Part shown: in pieces, positions 24,884-33,308 of the stretch
Layout: each line of letters begins with the position of its first letter
How positions within the stretch are numbered: the stretch's first letter is position 1
DNA from: VAUL01 sp964603155
Lineage (GTDB): Bacteria > Desulfobacterota > Desulfuromonadia > Desulfuromonadales > BM103
Direction of reading: 5' to 3'
Length of the DNA stretch: 37,337 nucleotides
Assembly (NCBI GenBank): GCA_964603155.1
Contig: CAZRTZ010000023.1
Span: 1 to 37,337, forward strand
Notes under the pieces: generated by a model
What the model was told of the DNA's origin: nothing
Database searches by the model: none
What the model saw: only the letters and a program-made list of their open reading frames with translations
Program-made: the position numbers and the translations under genes

Positions 24884-26752
24884 CTAGCGGACCAGAGCCA
24901 GCAGCAGCCAGCCGAGAATGAGCAGGAAGCCCCAGACGAAGCCGCTCAGATACGTGGAGACCCGGCCGTTGGTCATGGCGCGCAGGCGTTGGCCGCAGGC
25001 GGATGTCTGGCGGGCCAGCGCCTCCAGCGAGGCGTCGATCAGGGCCCGGTCGCAACCGAGCGCACACAGGCGGGCCATGGCCGCGAACGGCCGGACCACC
25101 AGCAGGTCGACGACGGCATCGGCGTTCCAGCCGCGCAGCAGGAAACCGCCGAGCCGCCCCTCGGCAAGGGGCTGGAAACGTCCGTAGCGCCAGCGGGCCA
25201 GGGCCCAGCCGGCGAGCACCAGCCCGACGGCCAAGGCGATCAACAGCATTTCGGTGAGGTGATCCACCTCCAGGGTGCGCCCGGCCAGAGTGCCGAGGCG
25301 ATGGGTCAGCCATTCGCCGCCACCCAGCAGCGGCGGCAGGTTGAGCAGACCGCCGGCCAGCCCCAGTGCGGCCAAAGGCCACAGGGGCCAGCGCATCAGC
25401 TGCGGCAGTTCGTGGGGATGGGCATCGCCGCGCGGTTCGCCGGCAAAGACCAGATAAAGCAGGCGAAAGGTGTAAATCGCGGTGAGCAGGGCGGTCAGTA
25501 CGCCGATCCCCCAGAACAGGCGGTAGAGCGGATCGGGGTGGGTGAACAGCGCCAGGAGAATGCCGTCCTTGGAGAAGAAGCCGCCGGTCAGGGGGACGCC
25601 GGCCAGGCAGATGGCGCCGGCCATGAAGAGCCAGAACACGCCGCGTGAGCCGCGTTTCGCCAATCCGCCCATCCGGAACAGGTCGTTCTCATTGCCGGCC
25701 AGGTGGATGACGCAGCCGGCCGCCATAAAGAGCAGGGCCTTGAAGAAGGCGTGGGTCAGAAGGTGAAACATCGCACCGGCCACGGTGCCGGCGCCGACCG
25801 CCATGAACATGTAGCCGACCTGGCTCATGGTCGAGTAGGCCAGGACCCGCTTGATCTCGCGCTGGGCCAGGGCGCAGGTCGCCGCATAGAGGGCGGTCAG
25901 GGCCCCGACCGCGGCAATGGCCGCCATGCCGACGGCCGAAAGGGAGACCAGCGGGAAGAGCCGGCACAGCAGGTAGACGCCGGCGGTCACCATGGTCGCT
26001 GCGTGAATCAGGGCCGAGACCGGGGTCGGCCCGGCCATGGCGTCGGCCAGCCAGGTCATCAGCGGCAGCTGTGCCGACTTGCCGCAGGCGCCAAGCAGAA
26101 GGAGCAGGGTCAGGGCGAGGAGCGCTTCCGCCGGAATCGCCGCGGCCTTGGCATTGATCGCGCCGATGCTCAGGGTGCCGGTCAGGGCAAAGAGCCACAG
26201 CAGAGCGGCGGCCAGGAAGACGTCGCCGACCCGGGTGACCAGGAAGGCCTTGGTGCCGGCGCGGGCGTTGGCGCTCTCGCCATACCAGAAGCCGATCAGC
26301 CCGTAGGAACAGAGGCCGACCCCTTCCCAGCCGAGGAACAGCACCAGCAGGTTGTCGGCCAAAACGATCGCCAGCATGGCGAAGACGAACAGGTTGAGCA
26401 GGGCGAAGAAGCGGGCGTAGTCCTCTTCGTCGTGCATGTAGCCGATGGCATAGAAGTGGATGAGGGTGGCCACCCCGGTGACCATCAGCGTCATCGGCGC
26501 GGAGAGCGCGTCGAAGCACAGGGCGAAGGTGATTGCGGTATCGCCGGCCACCAGCCAGGTGCCGAGTGTCGCCTGCGTCCCGGCGCCGTCGGCATAGCCC
26601 CAGAAGAGGACGGTCAGCAGGAAGGCTGCCGCCACGCCGCAGACGGCCAGCGTCTCGGCCACCAGGCGCGGCAGACGCATGCCGAAGAGCATGTTGACGA
26701 CTGCGCAGCACAGCGGCAGCAGGGGAATGAGGAAGAGCAGGGTCTGGTTCAT
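24884..26752 (-). CDS. nuoL: NADH-quinone oxidoreductase subunit L
   Basis: A 622-residue distal membrane-arm subunit with FLGWEGVGLCSYGLIGFWY, the antiporter core (KSAQLPLMTWLADAMAGPTPVSALIHAATM) split here only by reading, YSTMSQVGYMFMAVG and AGVPLTGGFFSKD. It has the long C-terminal lateral helix and final TM typical of NuoL. The start overlaps the nuoK stop (ATGA). Confidence 0.96.
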   Translation of the reverse strand: MNQTLLFLIPLLPLCCAVVNMLFGMRLPRLVAETLAVCGVAAAFLLTVLFWGYADGAGTQATLGTWLVAGDTAITFALCFDALSAPMTLMVTGVATLIHFYAIGYMHDEEDYARFFALLNLFVFAMLAIVLADNLLVLFLGWEGVGLCSYGLIGFWYGESANARAGTKAFLVTRVGDVFLAAALLWLFALTGTLSIGAINAKAAAIPAEALLALTLLLLLGACGKSAQLPLMTWLADAMAGPTPVSALIHAATMVTAGVYLLCRLFPLVSLSAVGMAAIAAVGALTALYAATCALAQREIKRVLAYSTMSQVGYMFMAVGAGTVAGAMFHLLTHAFFKALLFMAAGCVIHLAGNENDLFRMGGLAKRGSRGVFWLFMAGAICLAGVPLTGGFFSKDGILLALFTHPDPLYRLFWGIGVLTALLTAIYTFRLLYLVFAGEPRGDAHPHELPQLMRWPLWPLAALGLAGGLLNLPPLLGGGEWLTHRLGTLAGRTLEVDHLTEMLLIALAVGLVLAGWALARWRYGRFQPLAEGRLGGFLLRGWNADAVVDLLVVRPFAAMARLCALGCDRALIDASLEALARQTSACGQRLRAMTNGRVSTYLSGFVWGFLLILGWLLLALVR

Positions 26753-27054
26753 CCGTGCATCCCGTCAAACTTGTCGGCTTCCAGGGTGCCGCGCCGCCGG
26801 CGCAGATAGACGACCATCGCCAGGGAAATCGCCACCTCCGCCGAAGTCATCGCCATCAAAAAGACCACGAACACCTGGCCGTCGACCTGGCGCCAGTAGG
26901 CCGAGCCGCCGACCAGTGCCACCGCCGCGGCGTTGAGCATGATCTCGACGCCGATCAGGATCATGATCAGGTTGCGCCGTGCCAGCGCGCAGCCGAGCCC
27001 CATGACAAAGAGGATGGCGGCCAGGATCAGGATGTGGGCGAAGGGGACGATCAT
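26749..27054 (-). CDS. nuoK: NADH-quinone oxidoreductase subunit K
   Basis: A 101-residue, three-helix membrane subunit. The conserved Glu is in GVEIMLNAAAVAL and a second acidic site lies in AMTSAEVAISLAMVV. It overlaps nuoJ upstream and nuoL downstream by four bases each. Confidence 0.96.
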   Translation of the reverse strand: MIVPFAHILILAAILFVMGLGCALARRNLIMILIGVEIMLNAAAVALVGGSAYWRQVDGQVFVVFLMAMTSAEVAISLAMVVYLRRRRGTLEADKFDGMHG

Positions 27055-27569
27055 GGCGCCTTCCCCTCCTTGCGCCGCGGCTCGCCATGGCCGACATAGT
27101 AGGCGCCGACCGCGGCGAAGAGCAGCTGGAACGAGACGACCTGCACCGCCAGGGCGTAGTGGTCGAAGAGCGCCGTGCCGAATTCGCGCGGACTGGCATG
27201 ATAGCTGGTGCCGTTGGCGGCCCCGCCCGGATCCTGGATAATCAGGACGATGGTGCAGCCGAGGGTGACCAGGGAGAGGAGCGCCACCGGGATCCAGCGC
27301 TGACGGTCGACGGTCAGCGGCTTGCCCCCGGGCGCCAGTTCCAGCATCATGATGATGAAGAGGAAGAGCACCATGATCGCACCGGCGTAGATGATCATCT
27401 CCCAGGCGGCGACCAAAGGCGCACCGAGCAGGTAGAAGATCAGCGCCAGGTCGAAGAAGGCGTGAACCAGGTAAATGACCGCATGCACCGGATTACTGCG
27501 GGTAACGCACAGCAGTGTCGCCACCACGGTCGCCACCGCCAGCAGATAGAACACAGCGCCGCCGATCAT
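27051..27569 (-). CDS. nuoJ: NADH-quinone oxidoreductase subunit J
   Basis: A 172-residue, five-helix membrane subunit with the conserved YAGAIMVLFLFIIMMLEL helix, which contains the pi-bulge region near the quinone/proton axis in the family. It starts 2 bases after the nuoI stop and overlaps nuoK. Confidence 0.95.
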   Translation of the reverse strand: MIGGAVFYLLAVATVVATLLCVTRSNPVHAVIYLVHAFFDLALIFYLLGAPLVAAWEMIIYAGAIMVLFLFIIMMLELAPGGKPLTVDRQRWIPVALLSLVTLGCTIVLIIQDPGGAANGTSYHASPREFGTALFDHYALAVQVVSFQLLFAAVGAYYVGHGEPRRKEGKAP

Positions 27570-27570
27570 C

Positions 27571-28101
27571 TCACGGCTCCAGCGCCCGGGGGTCGACCGG
27601 GCCGTATTCGTCGGCGTTGCCGCCGCGCGGATTGCCTACGCCGATCCCGGCATGGCGATAGAAGTTGTAGCTCTGGTCCTTGCCGCCGTCCTTGATCAAC
27701 AGGTCGTCCTTCTCATAGACCAGCTTGAGAGGATCGCGCTGGCAGATCTCGTACTCGGGCGACATCTGGATCGCCAGGGTCGGGCAGGCCTCGGCGCACA
27801 GCCCGCAGAAGATGCAGCGGGCGAAGTTGATGCGGAACCACTCGGCGTAGCGGCGGCCATCGGGGGCTTCCGCTGCCTGCATGGAGATGCAGTCGACCGG
27901 GCAGGCCGCCGAGCAGAGGTGACAGGCCACGCAGCGCTCCAAGCCGTCGGGGTCGCGGGTCAGGACCATGCGTGCCCGGTAGCGCGGTGCCGGTGTGCGT
28001 TTCTCCTCGGGGTACTGGATGGTGGTCGGCTTTCTGAACAGATAGCTGAACGTCACCGCGTACGCCTGCAGGGTCCCCTTGATGTCGCGCCAAAGATTCA
28101 T
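27571..28101 (-). CDS. nuoI: NADH-quinone oxidoreductase subunit I
   Basis: A 176-residue peripheral-arm ferredoxin-like subunit. Two CxxCxxCxxxCP motifs (CVACHLCSAACP and CIFCGLCAEACP) bind the N6a and N6b [4Fe-4S] clusters that pass electrons toward the quinone site. The sequence is close to the E. coli protein, including RMVLTRDPDG and VYEKDDLLI. The 120 bases before its start hold a repeat-like insertion, and I see no good ribosome site there. Confidence 0.96.
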   Translation of the reverse strand: MNLWRDIKGTLQAYAVTFSYLFRKPTTIQYPEEKRTPAPRYRARMVLTRDPDGLERCVACHLCSAACPVDCISMQAAEAPDGRRYAEWFRINFARCIFCGLCAEACPTLAIQMSPEYEICQRDPLKLVYEKDDLLIKDGGKDQSYNFYRHAGIGVGNPRGGNADEYGPVDPRALEP

Positions 28102-28221
28102 AGGCAGAACCGGAAGCCAGTAGTCAGAATTCAGAATTCAGAAGAAAATCAAAAACCATCAGAGCCTCAGCTCTGGCCGAAGGGTTCTGACTACTGAATT
28201 CTGCATTCTGAATTCCTTTCA
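28102..28221. repeat. Intergenic inverted-repeat element A (between nuoH and nuoI)
   Basis: CAGTAGTCAGAA (28118-28129) pairs perfectly with TTCTGACTACTG (28185-28196). Between them lies a nested hairpin CAGAGC/GCTCTG (28160-28175), and GAATTC-rich short repeats sit on both arms. This layout is typical of dispersed intergenic repeats. It has no coding potential. Confidence 0.6.
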
Positions 28222-29214
28222 TCATTTAATTGCCAGCATCACCGCCCCGGTCACCAGCACGTTGGTCAGCGCGACCGGGATCAGGAACTGCCAGCCGAAG
28301 TGCATCAGCTGATCGTAGCGCAGGCGCGGCAGGGTGCCGCGCGTCCAGATGAAGCAGAAGGCCACTGCCAGTACCTTGAGGGCGAACCAGACGATGGGGG
28401 GGAGCAGTGGCCCGTGCCAGCCGCCGAGAAAGAGCACGGTGGTCAGGGCGCCGAGGATGATGACGTTGATGTACTCGCCGACGAAGAACAGGCCGAAACG
28501 CATCCCCGAATACTCGGTGTGATAGCCGGCGACGATCTCGTTCTCCCCTTCCGGCAGGTCGAAGGGGGTGCGCTTCGATTCGGCCATGACGCTGATCATG
28601 AAGATCAGGAAGGCCACCGGGTGGCGCAGCATGTTGGGCCACCCGGCCTGGGAGAGGACGATGTCGGTCAGCGAAAACGACTTGGCGGAGAGCACCACCG
28701 GTACCACCGCCAGGCCGAGGGAGAGCTCGTAGGAGATCAGCTGGGCCAGGCCGCGGATCGAGCCGAGCAGGGCATATTTCGAGTTCGACGCCCAGCCCCC
28801 CAGGGCGATGCTGTAGACGGCCAGGGAGGAGAGACCGAGGAAATAGAGCAGGCCGATGTTGAGGTCGCAGACAACCATCGGGATCTCGCGCCCGAACAGG
28901 GTGATGGGCGGCGAGAACGGCACCACCGCGAAGCTGAGCAGGGCGACCAGCGTGGCCATCCCCGGCGCGATGAGGAACATGATGCGGTCGGCCTTGGCCG
29001 GCACCAGGTCCTCCTTGGTCAACAGCTTGATGACGTCGGCCAGAGGCTGGCAGAGACCGCCCGGGCCGACCCGGTTTGGCCCGTAGCGCAGCTGCATGCG
29101 GCCGAGGACCTTGCGCTCGGCCAGCACCATGTAGGCGGCCAGGCTCAACACCACGGCGAAGATCAGGATCAGCTTGACCAGAATCAGGGTGGCGGTAATC
29201 AGCAACTCGGGCAT
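28222..29214 (-). CDS. nuoH: NADH-quinone oxidoreductase subunit H
   Basis: A 330-residue membrane subunit that links the peripheral and membrane arms and forms part of the quinone tunnel. Signatures are RKVLGRMQLRYGPNRVGP near residue 40, MAESKRTPFDLPEGE, and EYSGMRFGLFFVGEY. The start at 29214 (MPELLI) overlaps the nuoG stop by one base (TGATG). The longer frame to 29403 lies wholly inside nuoG. Confidence 0.96.
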   Translation of the reverse strand: MPELLITATLILVKLILIFAVVLSLAAYMVLAERKVLGRMQLRYGPNRVGPGGLCQPLADVIKLLTKEDLVPAKADRIMFLIAPGMATLVALLSFAVVPFSPPITLFGREIPMVVCDLNIGLLYFLGLSSLAVYSIALGGWASNSKYALLGSIRGLAQLISYELSLGLAVVPVVLSAKSFSLTDIVLSQAGWPNMLRHPVAFLIFMISVMAESKRTPFDLPEGENEIVAGYHTEYSGMRFGLFFVGEYINVIILGALTTVLFLGGWHGPLLPPIVWFALKVLAVAFCFIWTRGTLPRLRYDQLMHFGWQFLIPVALTNVLVTGAVMLAIK

Positions 29215-31292
29215 CACCGCACCTCCTCGCCGAGCCGATAGGGTGGCCGGCCCGGTGTCAGCATTACGCGCATTCCCGGTTCGCCGGGGGCCAACGTCGC
29301 CAGGGGGGCCAAAGCCGGCTTGGCCTCGACGATTTCGCGGCGCAGCGAGGCGAGATCTTCGCTGCGTTCCAGCAAGCGGGCAAGGATGCGCCACGCCGGC
29401 CACGGTTCGCTCCCCGGGGTGACGCTGAAAAACTCCCGCGGCGGGTGCCCGTCCGGGCTGGTTTCGCGTAGCGGCAGCCCCGGCTCCATGACCTGGGCGA
29501 AAAGCTGCAGGCGCCCCTCGTTGTTGATAAAGGCGCCATCAGTTTCAACATGGGTGCGGGTCGGCAGAAAGATGTCGGCGCGGCCCGCGGCAACGCTCCC
29601 GCGGTTGTCGAGCACCTCCAGTCGTTCGAGGCGTTCGAGAACCGTCCGGGCATGCTCGGGGTCGCCGGCTTCGCTGAACGGGTCGCTCTCCAGGCAGACC
29701 AGGGCACGGATCTCCCCGGCTTCAATCCCCTCGAGCAGCATGTCGAAATTCGGTCCGCGCCCGGCCAGCAGGGCGGCACCGCAACTGTTGGGCCCATCCA
29801 GAAGGAGGGCCACCCCTGCGGCACGCTCCGCGGTGGAGAGGAACTCCGCCGCCTTGAAGAGCGTGTTGATCCCCCCGCTGCCAAGGCTGGCGCTGCCTCC
29901 GGCCAGGATCGGCCGCTGGGCCGCCGTGAGTTGTGCCCGCAGTTTTGCCAGTTGCTGGCGCAAGGGTTCTGCAAACGCATGGGGCGCGCCGCCGGCAAGG
30001 AAGCCCAGGGCGTCGCCGACATGATCGGCCGTTACCGGCAGATGGGTGTAGCGGTAGGGCAGGGCAAGAGGCCGCGGGTCGATCACCACCGCCTTGCCAC
30101 CGGCGCGCACCGCCTGACGGACGGCAAGGGCGAACAGCGGCCCCTCCTCAAGCGGATCGGTGCCGATCAGCACCACCAGATCGCTGCGCCGCACCTCTTC
30201 CAGGCTGCGGGCATGGGTTTCCAGGTGGGTGACGACCAGGCGGGCCGTACGGTCCTGCTCGACATCTGCGGCGAAAGCCAGGTGCGGCGTACCGAGTTCT
30301 TCCGCCAGTGAGCGCAGCAGGACGTTGGCTTCCAGGCTGGCGCGCGGCGAACCGAGCAGGGCCACGCTGCGGGGGCCGTGGGCGGTGATGACCGCCGTCA
30401 GGCGCCGGCGCAGGGCGGCAACCGCCTCCTCCATCGACGCTGCCTGGCCGTCGACCCGCGCCTGGCGGGGGCGGTCCGGAGCGTTGGTCGTCCCCTTGTC
30501 GAAGCGGCCGCGATCGCAGATGAAGAAGCCGTTGGTCTCGGGATTGACGCCGGCGCGCACTCGCTGCAGTTCGCGCAGGCGTGCTCCCGGTACGGTGGCG
30601 CACCCCAGGCTGCAGTGCGCACAGAGCGAAGGGGCCTCCTGCAGATCCCAGGAACGGCTCTTGAAACGGAAGGTCTTGTCGGTGAAGACGCCGGTCGGGC
30701 AGACGTCGACCAGATTGCCGGAGAAGGGGCTCTCCAGCGGGCCGTCGCTTACTCGGCCGAAATAGAGCCGGTTGCGTGAGCCGAACACCCCGAAGTCGCG
30801 GCCGCCGCAGTAGTCGCGGTAGGTGCGCACGCAGCGATAGCAGGCGATGCAGCGGTTCATCTCGTGAGCGATATACGGCCCGAGTTCCTGGTTGCTGTAG
30901 GTGCGTTTCTTGTCGGAGTAGCGGCGCCTGCCGTGGCCGCCGGCGATGGTCATCTCCTGCAGCTGGCACTCGCCCCCCTCGTCGCAGACCGGGCAATCGT
31001 GGGGGTGATTGGTCATCAGCCATTCGATCACGTGGCTGCGCAGTTCCGCCGCGTCCGGGTCGACAGTCGAGACGATCATGCCGTCCCTGGCCTTGACCAT
31101 GCACGCCATCTGGATCCCGGAGACCTTGCCGTCGGTGACGCGCATGGCGCACAGCCGGCACGCCCCCACCGCCCCGAGCGCTTCGTGATAGCAGAAGTGC
31201 GGGATGACGATGTCGAGAGCGCGCGCCGCCTCGAGGAGGTTGGTCCCCTCGGGCACGGTGATCTCAAGGTTGTCGATGGTCAGTGTCGGCAT
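29214..31292 (-). CDS. nuoG: NADH-quinone oxidoreductase subunit G
   Basis: A 692-residue peripheral-arm subunit. The N-terminal [2Fe-2S] domain has HFCYHEALGAVGACRLCAM, then DCPVCDEGGECQLQ, the His-ligated cluster region and RCIACYRCVR. A further CAHCSLGC...CDRGRF set supplies four Cys for the off-pathway N7 cluster, as in E. coli. The C-terminal half is a molybdopterin-oxidoreductase-like fold without cofactor signatures. The start at 31292 (MPTLTIDN) is family-typical; the frame extends to 31406, but those 38 codons translate the intergenic repeat. Confidence 0.95.
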   Translation of the reverse strand: MPTLTIDNLEITVPEGTNLLEAARALDIVIPHFCYHEALGAVGACRLCAMRVTDGKVSGIQMACMVKARDGMIVSTVDPDAAELRSHVIEWLMTNHPHDCPVCDEGGECQLQEMTIAGGHGRRRYSDKKRTYSNQELGPYIAHEMNRCIACYRCVRTYRDYCGGRDFGVFGSRNRLYFGRVSDGPLESPFSGNLVDVCPTGVFTDKTFRFKSRSWDLQEAPSLCAHCSLGCATVPGARLRELQRVRAGVNPETNGFFICDRGRFDKGTTNAPDRPRQARVDGQAASMEEAVAALRRRLTAVITAHGPRSVALLGSPRASLEANVLLRSLAEELGTPHLAFAADVEQDRTARLVVTHLETHARSLEEVRRSDLVVLIGTDPLEEGPLFALAVRQAVRAGGKAVVIDPRPLALPYRYTHLPVTADHVGDALGFLAGGAPHAFAEPLRQQLAKLRAQLTAAQRPILAGGSASLGSGGINTLFKAAEFLSTAERAAGVALLLDGPNSCGAALLAGRGPNFDMLLEGIEAGEIRALVCLESDPFSEAGDPEHARTVLERLERLEVLDNRGSVAAGRADIFLPTRTHVETDGAFINNEGRLQLFAQVMEPGLPLRETSPDGHPPREFFSVTPGSEPWPAWRILARLLERSEDLASLRREIVEAKPALAPLATLAPGEPGMRVMLTPGRPPYRLGEEVR

Positions 31293-31430
31293 GCTTTTAA
31301 CGAATCCGCCTTCGGGCGCATAGCGGCGTTGCCTCGTCGGTACGCTCCTCGACGTACCTTCCAGGTACGCCTGCGTCGGCACCTTCTCGGGCGCCTTGCT
31401 CTGCACCCGAAATCGAATTCTTCACATTCT
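31293..31430. repeat. Intergenic repeat-like element B (between nuoF and nuoG)
   Basis: A non-coding spacer with hairpin CGTACCT/AGGTACG (31353-31369) and GC-rich blocks (GCGGCGTTGCCTCGTCGG, CCGCCTTCGGGCGC) of the kind seen in dispersed bacterial intergenic repeats. It extends the nuoG reading frame falsely and leaves nuoG with no clear ribosome site. Confidence 0.55.
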
Positions 31431-32699
31431 TCATTTGAAAGGGCACCTGCCCCGCTTCACGTGATCCTGCAGCTCGTCGCCGAAGTGCTCCAAAAGGGCA
31501 CCGACCGGGCCCATCGCCCCTTCGGCAAGGGCACAGAAGGAGCGGCCGCGGATGTTCTTCACCTGGTCGCGGAGCATGGCTATCTGGTCGGCGTGGCCAC
31601 GCCCGGCCTCGATCTCCTCCAGCAGCCAGACGATCACCTGCAGCCCGTCACGGCAGGGGGTGCACCAGCCGCAACTTTCGCGGGCAAAGAACCGCGCCAG
31701 ATTGAGGGTCGCAGCCACCATGCAGGTGGTCTCGTCGAAGACCGTCACCCCGGCGGTGCCCAGCCGGCTCCCCGCCTGTTCCAGGTGGACATGGTCGAGG
31801 GGGGTGTCAAGCTGGCTTGCGGCCAAAAACGGCGTGGAAGCTCCACCCGGCAGGCAGGCCTTGAAGGTGCGCCCGCCGCGCACCCCGCCCCCGACCTGCT
31901 CGATCACCTCGCGCAGCGGGATTCCCATCGGCAGTTCGACGCACTCGGTGCGGTTCAGGTGCCCGGAGAGCCCGACCAGCATGGTGCCGGCCCCTTCCGG
32001 GGTGCGCGCCAGCGCTTTGTACCAGTCGGCGCCGTTCACCACGATATGCGGCACGTTGGCGTAGGTCTCGATGTTGTTGACGTTGGTCGGCTTGCCGAAC
32101 AGGCCGCGCTGCGCCGGGAACGGCGGTTTGCTGCGCGGGTTCGGCCGGCGCCCTTCCAGGCCGTTGATCAGCGCCGTCTCCTCGCCGAGGATGTAGCGTC
32201 CGGCGCTGCGGTGCACGTGCAGGTCGAAGCCGAATCCCGAGCCGAGGATGTCGCGGCCGAGGTAGCCTTTTTCTTCTGCTTCGGCGATGGCCCGCTCGAC
32301 GTTGCGCGCGCACTCCTCGTAGGCGTAGCGCAGGAACACGTAGCCGTGCGGAATTTGCATGGCGTAGGCAGCGATAACCATCCCCTCGACCATTTGGTGG
32401 GGGTCGGCGAGGAGCAGCTGATGATCCTTGTAGGTCCCCGGCTCCATCTCGTCGCCGTTGGCGAGCAAGTACTTTTCCCCCCGCTCCTCGGGGAAAAACG
32501 ACCATTTGACTCCGGTCGGGAAGCCGGCCCCGCCGCGCCCGCGCAGACCGGAGGCCTTGACCAGCTCGCGGACCTCCGCGGGGGTCATGGAGAGAGCCTT
32601 GCGCAGCCCCTGATAGCCGCCGCCCGCCGCGTATTCCGACATGAAGGCGGTTGCGCCGGGGCGGCGGTTCCGGAAGAGAATTTGCGGGTAGTCGCTCAC
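31431..32699 (-). CDS. nuoF: NADH-quinone oxidoreductase subunit F (NADH-binding)
   Basis: A 422-residue flavoprotein that oxidises NADH and passes electrons through FMN to the iron-sulfur chain. It has the NADH/FMN loop GLRGRGGAGFPTGVKW, the FMN region GRYILGEETALINGLEGRR, and the N3 cluster ligands ESCGWCTPC with a downstream Cys (SFCALAEGA). It is close to E. coli NuoF. The start overlaps the nuoE stop (ATGA). Confidence 0.97.
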   Translation of the reverse strand: MSDYPQILFRNRRPGATAFMSEYAAGGGYQGLRKALSMTPAEVRELVKASGLRGRGGAGFPTGVKWSFFPEERGEKYLLANGDEMEPGTYKDHQLLLADPHQMVEGMVIAAYAMQIPHGYVFLRYAYEECARNVERAIAEAEEKGYLGRDILGSGFGFDLHVHRSAGRYILGEETALINGLEGRRPNPRSKPPFPAQRGLFGKPTNVNNIETYANVPHIVVNGADWYKALARTPEGAGTMLVGLSGHLNRTECVELPMGIPLREVIEQVGGGVRGGRTFKACLPGGASTPFLAASQLDTPLDHVHLEQAGSRLGTAGVTVFDETTCMVAATLNLARFFARESCGWCTPCRDGLQVIVWLLEEIEAGRGHADQIAMLRDQVKNIRGRSFCALAEGAMGPVGALLEHFGDELQDHVKRGRCPFK

Positions 32700-33184
32700 T
32701 TCGCAACCTCCGCCCGATATTGCGCCAGGATCGCGTCGATTCGCGCCGGGGTCAGTCGGCCGTGGGTGGTCAGGCCGACCATCATCGCCGGGGCATCGCC
32801 GCAGGCGCCGAGACAGCAGGTCGGCAGCAGCGTGAAGATGCCGTCACCGGTGGTCTCGCCGAAGCCGATGCCAAGGCTGCTCTGCAGGTGGGCGACGATG
32901 GCCTCGCCGCCGTTGGCCCAGCAACAGATCGAGTCGCAGACGTGGATGACCCTTTTCCCGACCGGCCTCCGGAAAATCTTGTCGTAGAAGGTGGCGAGCT
33001 CCTCGATCTCCACCGGCAGCACGCCGAGGACCTCCGCCACCAGGTCGATGCCGGCGTCCGGCACCCAGCCGTGATGCGACTGGATCGCCCGCAGCACGTC
33101 GACGATGAGCTCGTGCGGGTGCTCGACCGCCGCCGCTTTGGCGCGGAATTCGTCAATCTGATGTTGTGGCAAGAGTTCGGTCAT
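32696..33184 (-). CDS. nuoE: NADH-quinone oxidoreductase subunit E
   Basis: A 162-residue thioredoxin-like [2Fe-2S] subunit (N1a) with a helical N-terminus. Cluster ligands are in VCDSICCWANGG and PTCCLGACGDAP. It partners NuoF in the NADH-dehydrogenase module, so this complex is the full NADH-using type rather than a truncated form. A 124-base repeat-like spacer separates it from nuoBCD upstream. Confidence 0.95.
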   Translation of the reverse strand: MTELLPQHQIDEFRAKAAAVEHPHELIVDVLRAIQSHHGWVPDAGIDLVAEVLGVLPVEIEELATFYDKIFRRPVGKRVIHVCDSICCWANGGEAIVAHLQSSLGIGFGETTGDGIFTLLPTCCLGACGDAPAMMVGLTTHGRLTPARIDAILAQYRAEVAK

Positions 33185-33308
33185 GACGAAAGCTTATCCC
33201 AACGCCGAGGCGCTGAGGCGCGGAGGAAACCAAAAAGCAAGGGGTTTGTCCGAAACCAAAAGATTCCTTTGACTTTCTCCGCGGTTCCGCGCGTCCGCGT
33301 CAAAATAT
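33185..33308. repeat. Intergenic repeat-like element C (between nuoBCD and nuoE)
   Basis: The non-coding spacer has imperfect inverted arms: GCGCTGAGGCGCGGAGGAAA on one side and TTTCTCCGCGGTTCCGCGCG on the other, around an A-rich centre. Such CTCCGCG-type arms are common in dispersed repeats of Proteobacteria. Confidence 0.55.

Noticed and set aside
24164..25648. Plus-strand open frame of 494 codons opposite nuoL and nuoM
   Set aside because: Same Gln/Gly-rich mirror pattern of membrane subunits; not a gene.
30864..32987. Plus-strand open frame of 707 codons opposite nuoF and nuoG
   Set aside because: Antisense shadow rich in His, Asp, Gln and Gly with no recognisable domain; the minus-strand genes are certain.
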